Below are positions 23,595 to 35,500 of a DNA stretch of 64,000 nucleotides, piece after piece (position 1 is the first letter of the stretch; each line of letters starts with the position of its first letter). Below the pieces are notes generated by a model. The model worked only from the letters and a program-made list of their open reading frames with translations. It was not told where the DNA came from and did no database searches. This DNA comes from Caprella mutica. Taxonomy: Eukaryota; Arthropoda; Malacostraca; Amphipoda; Caprellidae. The position numbers and the translations under genes were made by a program. The stretch is taken from contig CANNZV010001475.1 in the NCBI GenBank assembly GCA_947561585.1, positions 87,731-151,730 of the forward strand. Direction: 5' to 3'.

Positions 23595-26500
23595 GTGAGT
23601 ATTTAACTCTGATTGCTGAAATAATCCTGCCTGTAATTTATTCAAATGATAATAGATTTGTCTATTTGTATTACTATAAGATACGAATTATCGGTGACAG
23701 GAATTTTGCCCGGCGGAATTTTGCCAGTGTGGAATTTTACCAGGCGGAATTTTGCCAGTGTGGAATTTTGCCAGTGTGGAATTTTGCCAGTGTGGAATTT
23801 TGCCAGTGTGGAATTTTGCCAGTGTGGAATTTTGCCAGTGTGGAATTTTGCCAGTGTGGAATTTTACCAGGCGGAATTTTGCCAGTGTGGAATTTTACCA
23901 GCCGGAATTTCCCCCATGGATTATTTATTTCTGGGTTTAAATTGGTGAATTGTAAATTATAAGTATAAAATGTAAGATCCGACTTACATAAATATAAAAT
24001 GTTTTATTGTAACTTTGACATATTGTACTATAACAAATTTTACTTAACTAATGCAAAATAGCCACGAAATTGAAAATGAAATGAATTGGATTTTACTTAA
24101 TATAATTACAGAACATCTTTTAAATTTGACTGTTATATATTTTGACAGTAGTTTAGTTTAAAATAATACTTTATGGTTTGTTATTTTTGTAATACTATAG
24201 TTTAGTAATCTTAACTGTTGTTTGCAATTCACTTACGGCTTTCTTCACCTGTACAGTACTTCGTGACGAGATAGGACTATATGTTCATTAATATGTTCAA
24301 TGATTTCATTAACGATTAAATAGTTTTCAATCTTGCATTCAGTATTAATAAGATTTTTTTAAATAATAGCTGTAATAGAGCAAACTTCAGGAACCAACTG
24401 ATTACAATGAATGAATCTTCATCTTACTTTTTCAAGTTGTTAAATAGCTACCATTCATAATAGCTGTTAAATAGTAACGATTATATAGTTTGCTTCTTAA
24501 ATTATTGAAAATATAGAATTATTGTTAGTTATAGGTTAACCTTACTTTTTTTCAATTATGGTGATAAGTGAATTCTACAAGAATGTTAGAATATATGTAT
24601 AACAGTTGAATTAAAATATGTTCAGTAATTATCTTAAGTAAATTCACAATTTATTTTAATTTCTGTGGCTATTTAATATTAGTTAAATAAAACTTGTTAT
24701 AGTACAATATATGTTAAAGTTAAATTAATTAAATGTTTTATTTTTATGTAAGTTGTATCTCACATTTTATACTTATAATTTACCAATTTAAACCAAGAAA
24801 TATATAATCCACTGGGAAAATTCCGCCGGGCAAAATTCTACATTGGCAAAATTCCGCCGGGCAAAATTACCCCCGGGCAAAAGTCCTAGAACCGAATTAT
24901 CAGCACGTTTCATATTTTCAGTCATATAAGAACAAAACATAATAATATAATTTTTCTTAAAGCTATGACTGAAGATGTGAAACAGACAACACATAATTCG
25001 TAACTTACCCTAATAGGCTAATTGTTCATGTAGCTATTTCATTTTATATTTTCCCACTCACAGGAGTTTGCCAATCTGGAGCAGTCTCTCATCCGTTGCA
25101 TTGGTAGAACAGGATCTTCTTTGGACGAGTGGACTCAAGTGTGTGGACAAGAGAATGTCTACTCTCCTGAAAACCTCTCCAGAGTGAGTATTGCTACTTA
25201 ACCTACTTTAAAATGAAATGTACAGTAAATAAAGACTAGCTTATTGATTTTCTAATGTTCTAACCCAGCTAGTGATATATACTATAAAATTTCAAATATC
25301 AAATAGTTCCTTCTCTACTGCTAACTGTTACTATTTTTTTGATAATTTTTATTACCAAATTATAAAGAAAGTTACTAGCTATATTTCTAAGAAAAAAGTT
25401 AATATAATTAAATACAATCATATTATCATTGAACTATGTATATATGTTTCTTAAATGCCCTTTTTTAGTTTATAAACATTTCACTAGTATTATTAATTAG
25501 CTCTTAATTAATAATTAGCTAAATATTGTTTCCCGACTTCATGACTGCTTACCACTGTTCAGGTTCTGCGCAATGACTCCCTAGCACAAGCAGGAGTGTT
25601 GGCTGGTAGTGGAGGCAGCTTTTCTGGTGGTTCATCCAGTTCTTCCAGCAGTCACCAGCAGACTTTAGTTCAGATGAGACCCCAGAGAATGTCACTCAGG
25701 ATGAGAGTCCGTAAGTTCACTTTGATAACAACTTGTTAAAAGCAACTCAATTACTCATTCATTATTAATTATATTAAATAATTATCTTCTAAAACTATGA
25801 AACTATTTAGAATAATTTCATTATTATAATTTATATGTCATTAATTAGTTCAGATATTCAGGTCATAGCTTATTCAGGTCATACAATAAAGCTAGCTAAT
25901 GTAGTAAAACATTTAGCTTTAATTAAGAGTGTATAGTTTTTCTTTATATGACCGATGATGTGGAACTGACTGATATTTTTCAACTTCAAATGTTATTTAT
26001 CTAATTTGATTAATTTGTAAAGGTATATAAATATTATTTTCTCATTATATTCTCTCTTTTCTAGGCGAGATGCAATCCATTCAGGTAACTTTCAGACAGG
26101 CAGAAGACTACCCAGTAGATCTCTACTACCTCATGGATCTGTCTAACAGCATGAAGGATGACAAGGATATGCTGTCAGCACTGGGAGTAACACTTGCCTA
26201 TGAGATGTCTAGAATCACACGCAATTTCAGACTGGGTAAATAATGCTCTCATATTGCTATTAATAATGTAGCTAAGTGGCAAAGTGTTTTGATGTTAGTT
26301 TCTCCAGTTACTTTCTTAGCTATTTAGAACTTGTTTGCAAAACTCATAGAAATTAATACAAAAATAATTGTAACCATTAGTTTATTTTAAATTCCAGATT
26401 AGATAAATAGCTAGATAGATGATCTTTCATTTTGTATAATTAATGAAATCACAACCCCCCTTTTTTCAGGCTTTGGTTCCTTTGTTGACAAGGTGGTTAT

Positions 26501-29500
26501 GCCGTATGTGAGTACAGTACCTGCCAAACTAGAGGCTCCCTGTGAGAACTGTGCCCCGCCCTATGGATTCAGGAATGCTCTCAGACTGAATGATAATGCT
26601 TCTCTCTTTGCCGTGAGTTACACACAATAGTTATTTAGCATTAATTTGAATTGATAGAGTAGTGTTACCTATTCGTCCTTTATTTATTGAATCATATTAA
26701 AATTATAAATAATAATTACAATAAGTCATTTGGTAGAAAACTCATATAACAGGTCATTTGTTTATTTTAGGATTTGATAAAATTGCTCATTCTATTTTAT
26801 AGCTACTAGCTATATATTATCCATAGTATTGTCTGAGCCTGGTGACTTTGTTCACTGATGCACTTTTTTGTTTGGCTACTTCTAGTTCCCTTGTATTAGA
26901 TTTACTTTCAGCATCAGTTATTACTATCACTCACCTAATTTCTTTAGAGTAGCTAATTCCTTCAATTGCCATTTTGTTGCACAGGAGCAAGTGAAAGATG
27001 CCCCTGTGTCTGGTAACTTGGATGCCCCAGAGGGTGGCTTTGACGCCATCATGCAGGCCATCAAGTGCAAGAATGATATCGGATGGAGAGATAACGCACG
27101 CCATTTGCTCTTGTTCTCTACTGACGCAGGTAGCTAGCTATTTATTGCACTTAACAAACAACCAGTCAAAGAGACTGCTATTTACTTTTCTGTCTCCTAA
27201 ATTATTATTGGTAGATACTTGAATTTTGTTTTTATTTTCAATATTTACAAAAGTTCACATTGTAAACTTTTGGCTATTAATTTAACAGTTGTTTAGTGAT
27301 TTGGAGTATTTCATTTAGCTTTCTATCATATTTCAAGTCACTTCTGGATTCAAAAATATTATATTTGGATGCCTGGTATGTGATAACTTTGAAACAAAGT
27401 ATAAATCCCCCAAAGAAAATCAGAAAATATTCACATTAATATATCTACTTTTGAATGTTGATTAGTTTACTGAAGAGTACCCTCACGGGCTCTTACTATC
27501 ATTATTATTATTCTCTGAAAAGTGTTGCATATCATCTCTATTTGTCATTATTTTCTAACTAACAAACTGCATCTATTTCAGGTTTCCACTACGCTGGAGA
27601 TGGCAAGTTAGGTGGCATTGTGAAGCCCAATGATGGCAAGTGCCACCTGGACAAAGATGGCAAGATGTACACTCACTCCACCCTACAGGACTACCCCTCT
27701 GTCTCTCAGATCAACCAAGTGGCTAAAGAAGACAACATCAACATCATCTTTGCTGTCACTAGTGACCAGGTAAAAGATAATTCTGCTATATGTACACACT
27801 GACAAACATTTTTCACTAAATGGTTAAAAAGAGAATGTAGCTACACCCAATTTAAAACTAGGAAATATGCAGAACACAGTAAATACACATTAACCATTGG
27901 TTTATTCTTCTATCTCTACAATTTCAAGCCTACTGATATCTAATAAGAACTATAGTTAAAGAAAATATATTCAGAATACCTAATCAGGCAGATACAAGTT
28001 AGCTATTTAGAAAATATTTTATATGAAGGTGATTATTTTATCAGTCTTTTCACTTGGTCATGTGTATGAGTACTTTATTTTAATATATTTAAGTACAAAG
28101 GCCAATAGCTAATGATTTTGCTTTTCCTAGATATCATACAATGTTTGACAAATAACATTAAAGTGTTTGACAATGCCTTGTTGTCAAACTGTTGCATAGG
28201 TTCTACAGGGCATCAACTAACCAATACATTTATCACAATTATGAGTTGAAATGCTTGCTGCTTCACTAACATCTAATAACAAACTGACTCATTCTAAATA
28301 GTTATGAATATTATTTCACATCTCCAGTTCATCTCTTCCTTGTATCTAACTTCTTTAACATGTTTTTATATCTTTTTTTGCTGAAGGTTATCTTATTTTG
28401 ATGTTTTTTTTTCAGCATTTTAGTTTATTTTCATGTTTTATTGTTGCAGTTTTAATGTATTTTCATATTATTTTTGCGTCAGATTAACGTGCATTCATAT
28501 CTTTTTTGTTGCAGGTTAACGTGTACTCGCGTCTGTCTAAGATCATCGAAGGCTCCAGCACTGGAGAACTAGCTGCCAACTCCTCCAACATCGTAGACCT
28601 CGTGAAGACGGAGTACGGAAAGATAACCAGCAAGGTGGAGCTGAAGGACAATGCTAGTGCTCCCATTCACATCAAGTGGGTGCTAGGAGTGTACCTTTGT
28701 AGTTAATATTAAGATATTGACAGTTACACTACCTTAGAAAGTTAGACCTAATTCGACATCAGTACTTAATAGAATATGTACATGACTAATTTTGTTACTT
28801 TACCATCTAACTAAAAACTAACTCTGTATTTGTTGAATTGAGATGTTTAGTTAAGTTCTTGTTTTCAGCTGACTATTCCACTCTATCTTTGTCTTGTGAA
28901 TTACTGTTGAACCATTAGAAATTGTTAGTAGCTAGTTTCTCATTAGTTATGATCTGCTCATTTTAGTTTTTAACGCACAGAGTCACAGACTTCAATCTTT
29001 TCTAACTGTACAGAGTAACACTAGTGTATACTTTCTCTGATGTAGGAACATGTTACATTATTTACTACTACCATATTTATAATTCTTAGATAAAATGTAG
29101 CTAGTAACCAATTTTCCCCAAAGTAGCCATGATTAAACTCAATCCATTAGTTCTGTAAAAAGTTTCCTCTTCTGTAAAGATTATATTCGTATTTTTAATG
29201 GAGAAATTTTCCCTTCTTTATTTTAAGTCTCTTTTCCAACTCTCCAGATACTTCTCTAAGTGCAAGGGAGGTTCTGAGGTAGAGACATCGGTGTGTGACA
29301 ACCTCCGTGTTGGAGACCAAATAGAGTTCAGAGCGGAGGTGCACCTTGACAGCTGTCCCTCTGACCCCAACCTGTGGAAACAAGTGGTGAAGATAAGTCC
29401 CGTGGCTCTGGCTGATGAACTCCTACTCGAGGTGGAGATGCTGTGTGACTGCGCCTGTGAGAGACCTGGCCACCAGGTGAGAAAAACTAGTGTGAGAGAC

Positions 29501-32500
29501 CTGGCCACCAGGTGAGAAAAACTAGTGTGTGAGACCTGGCCACCAGGTGAGAAAAACTAGTTCGTTATGGTGACTAGTGCGTAGCTAGTTAGTCATGAAT
29601 TATTTGATCTTCTTCTCCAGCGACGTGGTACAACCACAAACAAATAATAATAATTTATTTTTTATTTTTATATTACACTACTACCACTCGCTACCTTGGT
29701 TCATTGCTTGCAGTTCAGTGAAAGGAGTGAATATAATATTTTAAACTGAAGTGTAGACCATTGATGCTAATTTTCACAATTTTGAGTCCGTATTTCAGGC
29801 CTGTAGCTATCAGAATGCTCTGATATTCCTAAATTACTGATTAGTAAACTTCATAAACCATTCAGGCAATCATATATTTGAATGAATTAACCTAATATTT
29901 TCAATTGTTAATGTATTAATTTTAACTTGACTTGGGTAAGTTACAAATTACCGGTAGGTTTCACATCTTCGGTCATATAAGAAAAAATGATATAGCTAAT
30001 AATCATTTTATTTTTATCGATAACCAAATAAAAATTTAATAATCATTATTTATATCAGTTTTTCTTATGTGACTGAAGATGTGGAACTGACTGATTATTC
30101 GTAATGTACCCTAGCTGTTTAGTGCACTAATTTTACCCTGACTAGCAATATGACAAGTACTTTTATCCCAGGGTTTCGTTGCCTCCTCCCCCACCTGCAG
30201 TGGTCACGGCACCCACATGTGTGGGGTGTGCTCCTGTGACCCTGGCTTCATTGGCAGGAGTTGCGAGTGCGGATCTGCCACACCCACAAAAGCTGGGGAA
30301 GTGGACAACTCCTCCTGCATGCAGGACAACAGCACTAAGGTCTGCAGTGGACAGGGAACTTGCAACTGCGGTGTGTGCATCTGCACAGAGCGACTCAACC
30401 AGGAGGAAGTGAGTAATAAAAACCTGGGGGAAGTGAGTAATAAAGACCTGGGGGAAGTGAGTAATAAAGACCTGGGGGAAGTGAGTAATAAAGACCTGGG
30501 GGAAGTGAGTAATAAAGACCTGGGGGAAGAGAGTAATAAAGACCCGGGGGAAGTGAGTAATAAAAACCTGGAGGAAGTGAGTAATAAAAACCTGGGGGGA
30601 AGTGAGTAATAAAAACCTGGGGGGAAGTGAGTAATAAAGACCTGGGGGAAGTGAGTAATGAAGACCTGGGGGAAGTGAGTAATGAAGACCTGGGGGAAGT
30701 GAGTAATAAAGACCTGGGGGAAGTGAGTAATAAAGACCTGGGGGAAGAGAGTAATAAAGACCTGGGGGAAGTGAGTAATAAAAACCTGGGGGAAGTGAGT
30801 AATAAAAACCTGGAGGAAGTGAGTAATAAAAACCTGGGGGGAAGTGAGTAATAAAAACCTGGGGGGAAGTGAGTAATTTAGACCTGGGGGAAGTGAGTAA
30901 TAAAGACCTGGGGGAAGTGAGTAATAAAGACCTGGGGGAAGTGAGTAATAAAGACCTGGGGGAAGTGAGTAATAAAGACCTGGGGGAAGAGAGTAATAAA
31001 GACCTGGGGGAAGTGAGTAATAAAAACCTGGGGGAAGTGAGTAATAAAAACCTGGAGGAAGTGAGTAATAAAAACCTGGGGGGAAGTGAGTAATAAAAAC
31101 CTGGGGGGAAGTGAGTAATAAAAACCTGGGGGGAAGTGAGTAATAAAGACCTGGGGGAAGTGAGTAATGAAGACCTGGGGGAAGTGAGTAATAAAGACCT
31201 GGGGGAAGTGAGTAATAAAGACCTGGGGGAAGAGAGTAATAAAGACCTGGGGGAAGTGAGTAATAAAAACCTGGGGGAAGTGAGTAATAAAAACCTGGAG
31301 GAAGTGAGTAATAAAAACCTGGGGGGAAGTGAGTAATAAAAACCTGGAGGAAGTGAGTAATAAAAACCTGGGGGGAAGTGAGTAATAAAAACCTGGGGGG
31401 AAGTGAGTAATAAAGACCTGGGGGAAGTGAGTAATGAAGACCTGGGGGAAGTGAGTAATGAAGACCTGGGGGAAGTGAGTAATGAAGACCTGGGGGAAGT
31501 GAGTAATAAAGACCTGGGGGAAGTGAGTAATAAAGACCTGGGGGAAGTGAGTAATAAAGACCTGGGGGAAGTGAGTAATAAAGACCTGGGGGAAGAGAGT
31601 AATAAAGACCTGGGGGAAGTGAGTAATAAAAACCTGGGGGAAGTGAGTAATAAAAACCTGGAGGAAGTGAGTAATAAAAACCTGGGGGGAAGTGAGTAAT
31701 AAAAACCTGGGGGGAAGTGAGTAATAAAGACCTGGGGGAAGTGAGTAATAAAGACCTGGGGGAAGTGAGTAATAAAGACCTGGGGGAAGTGAGTAATAAA
31801 GACCTGGGGGAAGTGAGTAATAAAGACCTTGGGTCAACTAATCAACTAATCACATGTCTCTAATTTTAGAAATTTTAGAATTTTGACTCCTAACTATGCT
31901 GTTTATCGTATGTTAGCTAATAGCTAGCTATATAAAATAATATAATTTAAAACATGATTTTAAAATTAAAGTACAAATCAACAATATCACAGAACATTAT
32001 CAAAATCAAAAGTATTTCAGATATCTAATTGTTACATTTATTATGGTTTGATGGAAGTGTTTGGTAGAATTTTTAGTTAATATTTTGCATGTGCAAGATG
32101 ATTAAAACAATCCCCAATGTTTGTAATTAAGTCATAAATGGTGCAGAGAATAGTTAAACTTTATAGCCACTACACCATTCAGTAGCTAGCTAATGTTAAT
32201 TAAATTTAATAGTTTGTGCAGTAGTTAGCGTCGACCCGGATCGGTTCCCGCAGTGAATGATCCAGTGTCGGTTCCCGCACTCTATATAACTTCCGAAAGA
32301 AACATTATTTTTCAAATCTGTAAACACAGTCTAAAAGAGCTGTTTCTTAGCAATCTTTTGATATATTTACATTTGATATACTCTCGATAAGTAAAATTCT
32401 ATTCGCGATCAAATAAAACGTACATTTTAGGTACCTGAAAAATTTTCAACTGATGTTTTCAACTATCGCGCAAACTTTGACATTACAAGTAAACGAAAGA

Positions 32501-35500
32501 TGATACCTATCTAAAAATTGGTATGCATATAGGGTATGTACTTGGTTAACATGCTTTAAAAGGAATTTTGTCAACTCAAGCCATTTCTAAAACTATAAAG
32601 GAAAACGTAAGTGCGAGAATCGACCCGATCGATAAATATGGGCTAGGGTCGCTTCCCGCACTTTTTCAGGGTTGGTTCCCGCACATCAAAATATCCATAT
32701 TAGGTATATATTATATGTTTAGAGCGTGAGTAATATATTATATTTCTTCCAGGTTATCATAACTATTAAATACATTACATAACTTGTTTGATCATGCCGA
32801 AAAAAAAAATTCAACAAAAAAAGAAATAAATTAGATGAAAGCAAAGTAAGAGATGCGATTGGTAAAGTGGGTGGTGGACTCTATCAAGGAAAGCTGCAAA
32901 ATAAATTGGAATTCACGAATGGGCTTTCCGTGACCGAATGAAGAGAACTAGGAGCAATAACAGTGATAGCAGTGGCCGGAGATAAGTTACACCCACATAT
33001 CATTTTTAAAGGTGAGACCTGACGTAATAGTTACAAATTATGTAGTTCAGTGTTAAAATCACTATAAAATTGCTAATAGCGTATCATGCAGAATTGCTCT
33101 ATACAATCAAACTTTATTTACAGGTGTCAACCTTATGGCTATTGGCACGCTCCCAATCCTTATCCTGGGACACAACATGCACGATCGGAAAAGCAGTGAA
33201 AGAGAACCACCACTAACCTCCCGAGGAGAAAAGGAAACTCACACCTCAAGCAAGTCCCCAAAAGTAGCCAGGCGATATAGAAGAACCAAACATATCTGGT
33301 AGAGCCCACATCAATTATCACAAAGAGAACACTTTCACTGAATTGAATACCTCATTCTATAAGAAAGAAATATCTATCAATAGGAGTTTCGAGCAGATTT
33401 TGTAAGACCACTTCACACAAAGAGTGCAACATCGAAAAGTTCGACGTAGAATAAATCTTGAAGCTCAAGTTCTGACAATAGATGAATTAAGAATTTTGTG
33501 ATGAAATAGAGAAAGAAAAGAAAATGAATTGTTAAAATAGGAAAACGGAAAAAGTAGATGAACAGTTGCAGCCAATTTGCTCCAGCACTAGCAGTAGTGC
33601 TGAAGAATCAGACGTGGATTTTAGGAAATTCTGTATCTTAAATAAAGCATTTTCATAACTTGTTTCATTTAACCTGGCAACATTATCAAAAGCAGTCATT
33701 ATCGTAGTGTAGTGAGGACTAGCTACTCTTCATGGCTGATTCCCACAACGTGGTAGATAATGAATGAGAGTCGGTTCCCGCACTGCAGGGCAGTTCAAAA
33801 AGGGTTGGTTCCCGCAGTGCGGGAACCGATCCCAGGCACTGCGGGAAACGACCCCTTAAAGTCAGAATTCTCCCCCGCATATATTTCATCCCATAAAAGA
33901 GAAAGTACTAGAGATAGAAACTTAAGAATTACTACGATTATGCATCATACAGAGTTGAATACTCATGCCAATTTTTGTTAAGATACCTAACTTATTTTCC
34001 GAGTTAAAGCAAAGTTTGCGCAAATTGCGGGAAGCGATCCTGGTCGACGCTACCCTCGCAAGATGCTGAAGCTTTTGTTTTAGACGGCATATATTCATTT
34101 TATAAAATGTAATCCCCTTGACAGTTGATTGACGGCAACTTCTGCGAGTGCACGAACTTCCAGTGTGACAGACATGGTGGCAAACTCTGCTCCGGTGAAG
34201 ACCACGGTACCTGCAAGTGTGACAAGTGCATCTGCAAACCAGGCTGGACTGGCGATGCCTGTCAGTGTGAAGACACAACTCAGTCCTGCCTGAACCCAGG
34301 TGAGGAGGGGTGGAATTATAGGGTTACAATTGGCTATAGGGTTACAATTGGCTATAGGGTTACAATTGGCTATAGGGTTACAATTGGCTATAGGGTTACA
34401 ATTGGCTATAGGGTTACAATTGGCTATAGGGTTACAATTGGCTATAGGGTTACAATTGGCTATAGGGTTACAATTGGCTATAGGGTTACAATTGGCTATA
34501 GGGTTGCAATTGGCTAAAGGGTTGCAATTGGCTAAAGGGTTGCAATTGGCTAAAGGGTTGCAATTGGCTAAAGGGTTGCAATTGGCTAAAGGGTTGCAAT
34601 TGGCTATAGGGTTACAATTGGCTATAGGGTTACAATTGGCTATAGGGTTACAATTGGCTATATGGTTGCAATTGGCTATAGGGTTACAATTGGCTATAGG
34701 GTTACAATTGGCTATAGGGTTACAATTGGCTATAGGGTTACAATTGGCTATAGGGTTTTAATTGGCTATAGGGTTTTAATTGGCTATAGGTTTTTAATTG
34801 GCTATAGGTTTTTAATTGGCTATAGGTTTTTAATTGGCTATAGGTTTTTAATTGGCTATAGGGTTACAATTGGCTATAGGGTTACAATTGGCTATAGGGT
34901 TACAATTGGCTATAGGGTTTTAATTGGCTATAGGGTTTTAATTGGCTATAGGGTTTTAATTGGCTATAGGGTTACAATTGGCTATAGGGTTTTAATTGGC
35001 TATAGGGTTACAATTGGCTATAGGGTTACAATTAATCACTGGTTTGTTAGAAATTAGCTTTTAGTTAAGCTGGCAGGTCAATGAGTTGAAATGTTGAATA
35101 TTAAATTTCACGCCTAAAAAGGTAGTGTGATTAAAGTGTGAATAATTAATTATTCTTAATGATTAATTATAGGAATGTTTGATAATAATAATCATTAGCT
35201 ATTAACTGATGTTTGTACAATAATTTGCTGTAACAATAAGACAAACATTATTGCTACTGTTTCTAGTTGAAAATTAAAGGAATATCACTTTCTCTGTTTC
35301 TCTATCTCAGTCTATTTTTCCCCCCAGACACCGGTGTCTCATGTTCAGGCCATGGCAAGTGCGAGTGCAATGCCTGCAAGTGCTACGAGACAGACGGGGG
35401 CAGATACTCTGGAAAATGGTGTGAGGATTGTCCGGTGAGTGAAGATATTAGCTACTGTGAGGCACTTACCTCACGAGGCTAGTAGGTACTGTGAGGCACT

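Noticed and set aside
30409..31837. Long plus-strand ORFs and a 319-codon minus-strand ORF in the 24-bp array
   Set aside because: The period is a multiple of three, so open frames arise on both strands. The sequences are pure repeats. Only the in-frame extension of the integrin exon through the first units is biologically plausible.
34125..35057. ORFs continuing from the I-EGF3 exon into the 18-bp array
   Set aside because: The exon has a good donor (ccag/gtgagg) at 34,299/34,300 and frame-matching downstream exons. The extension is repeat only.
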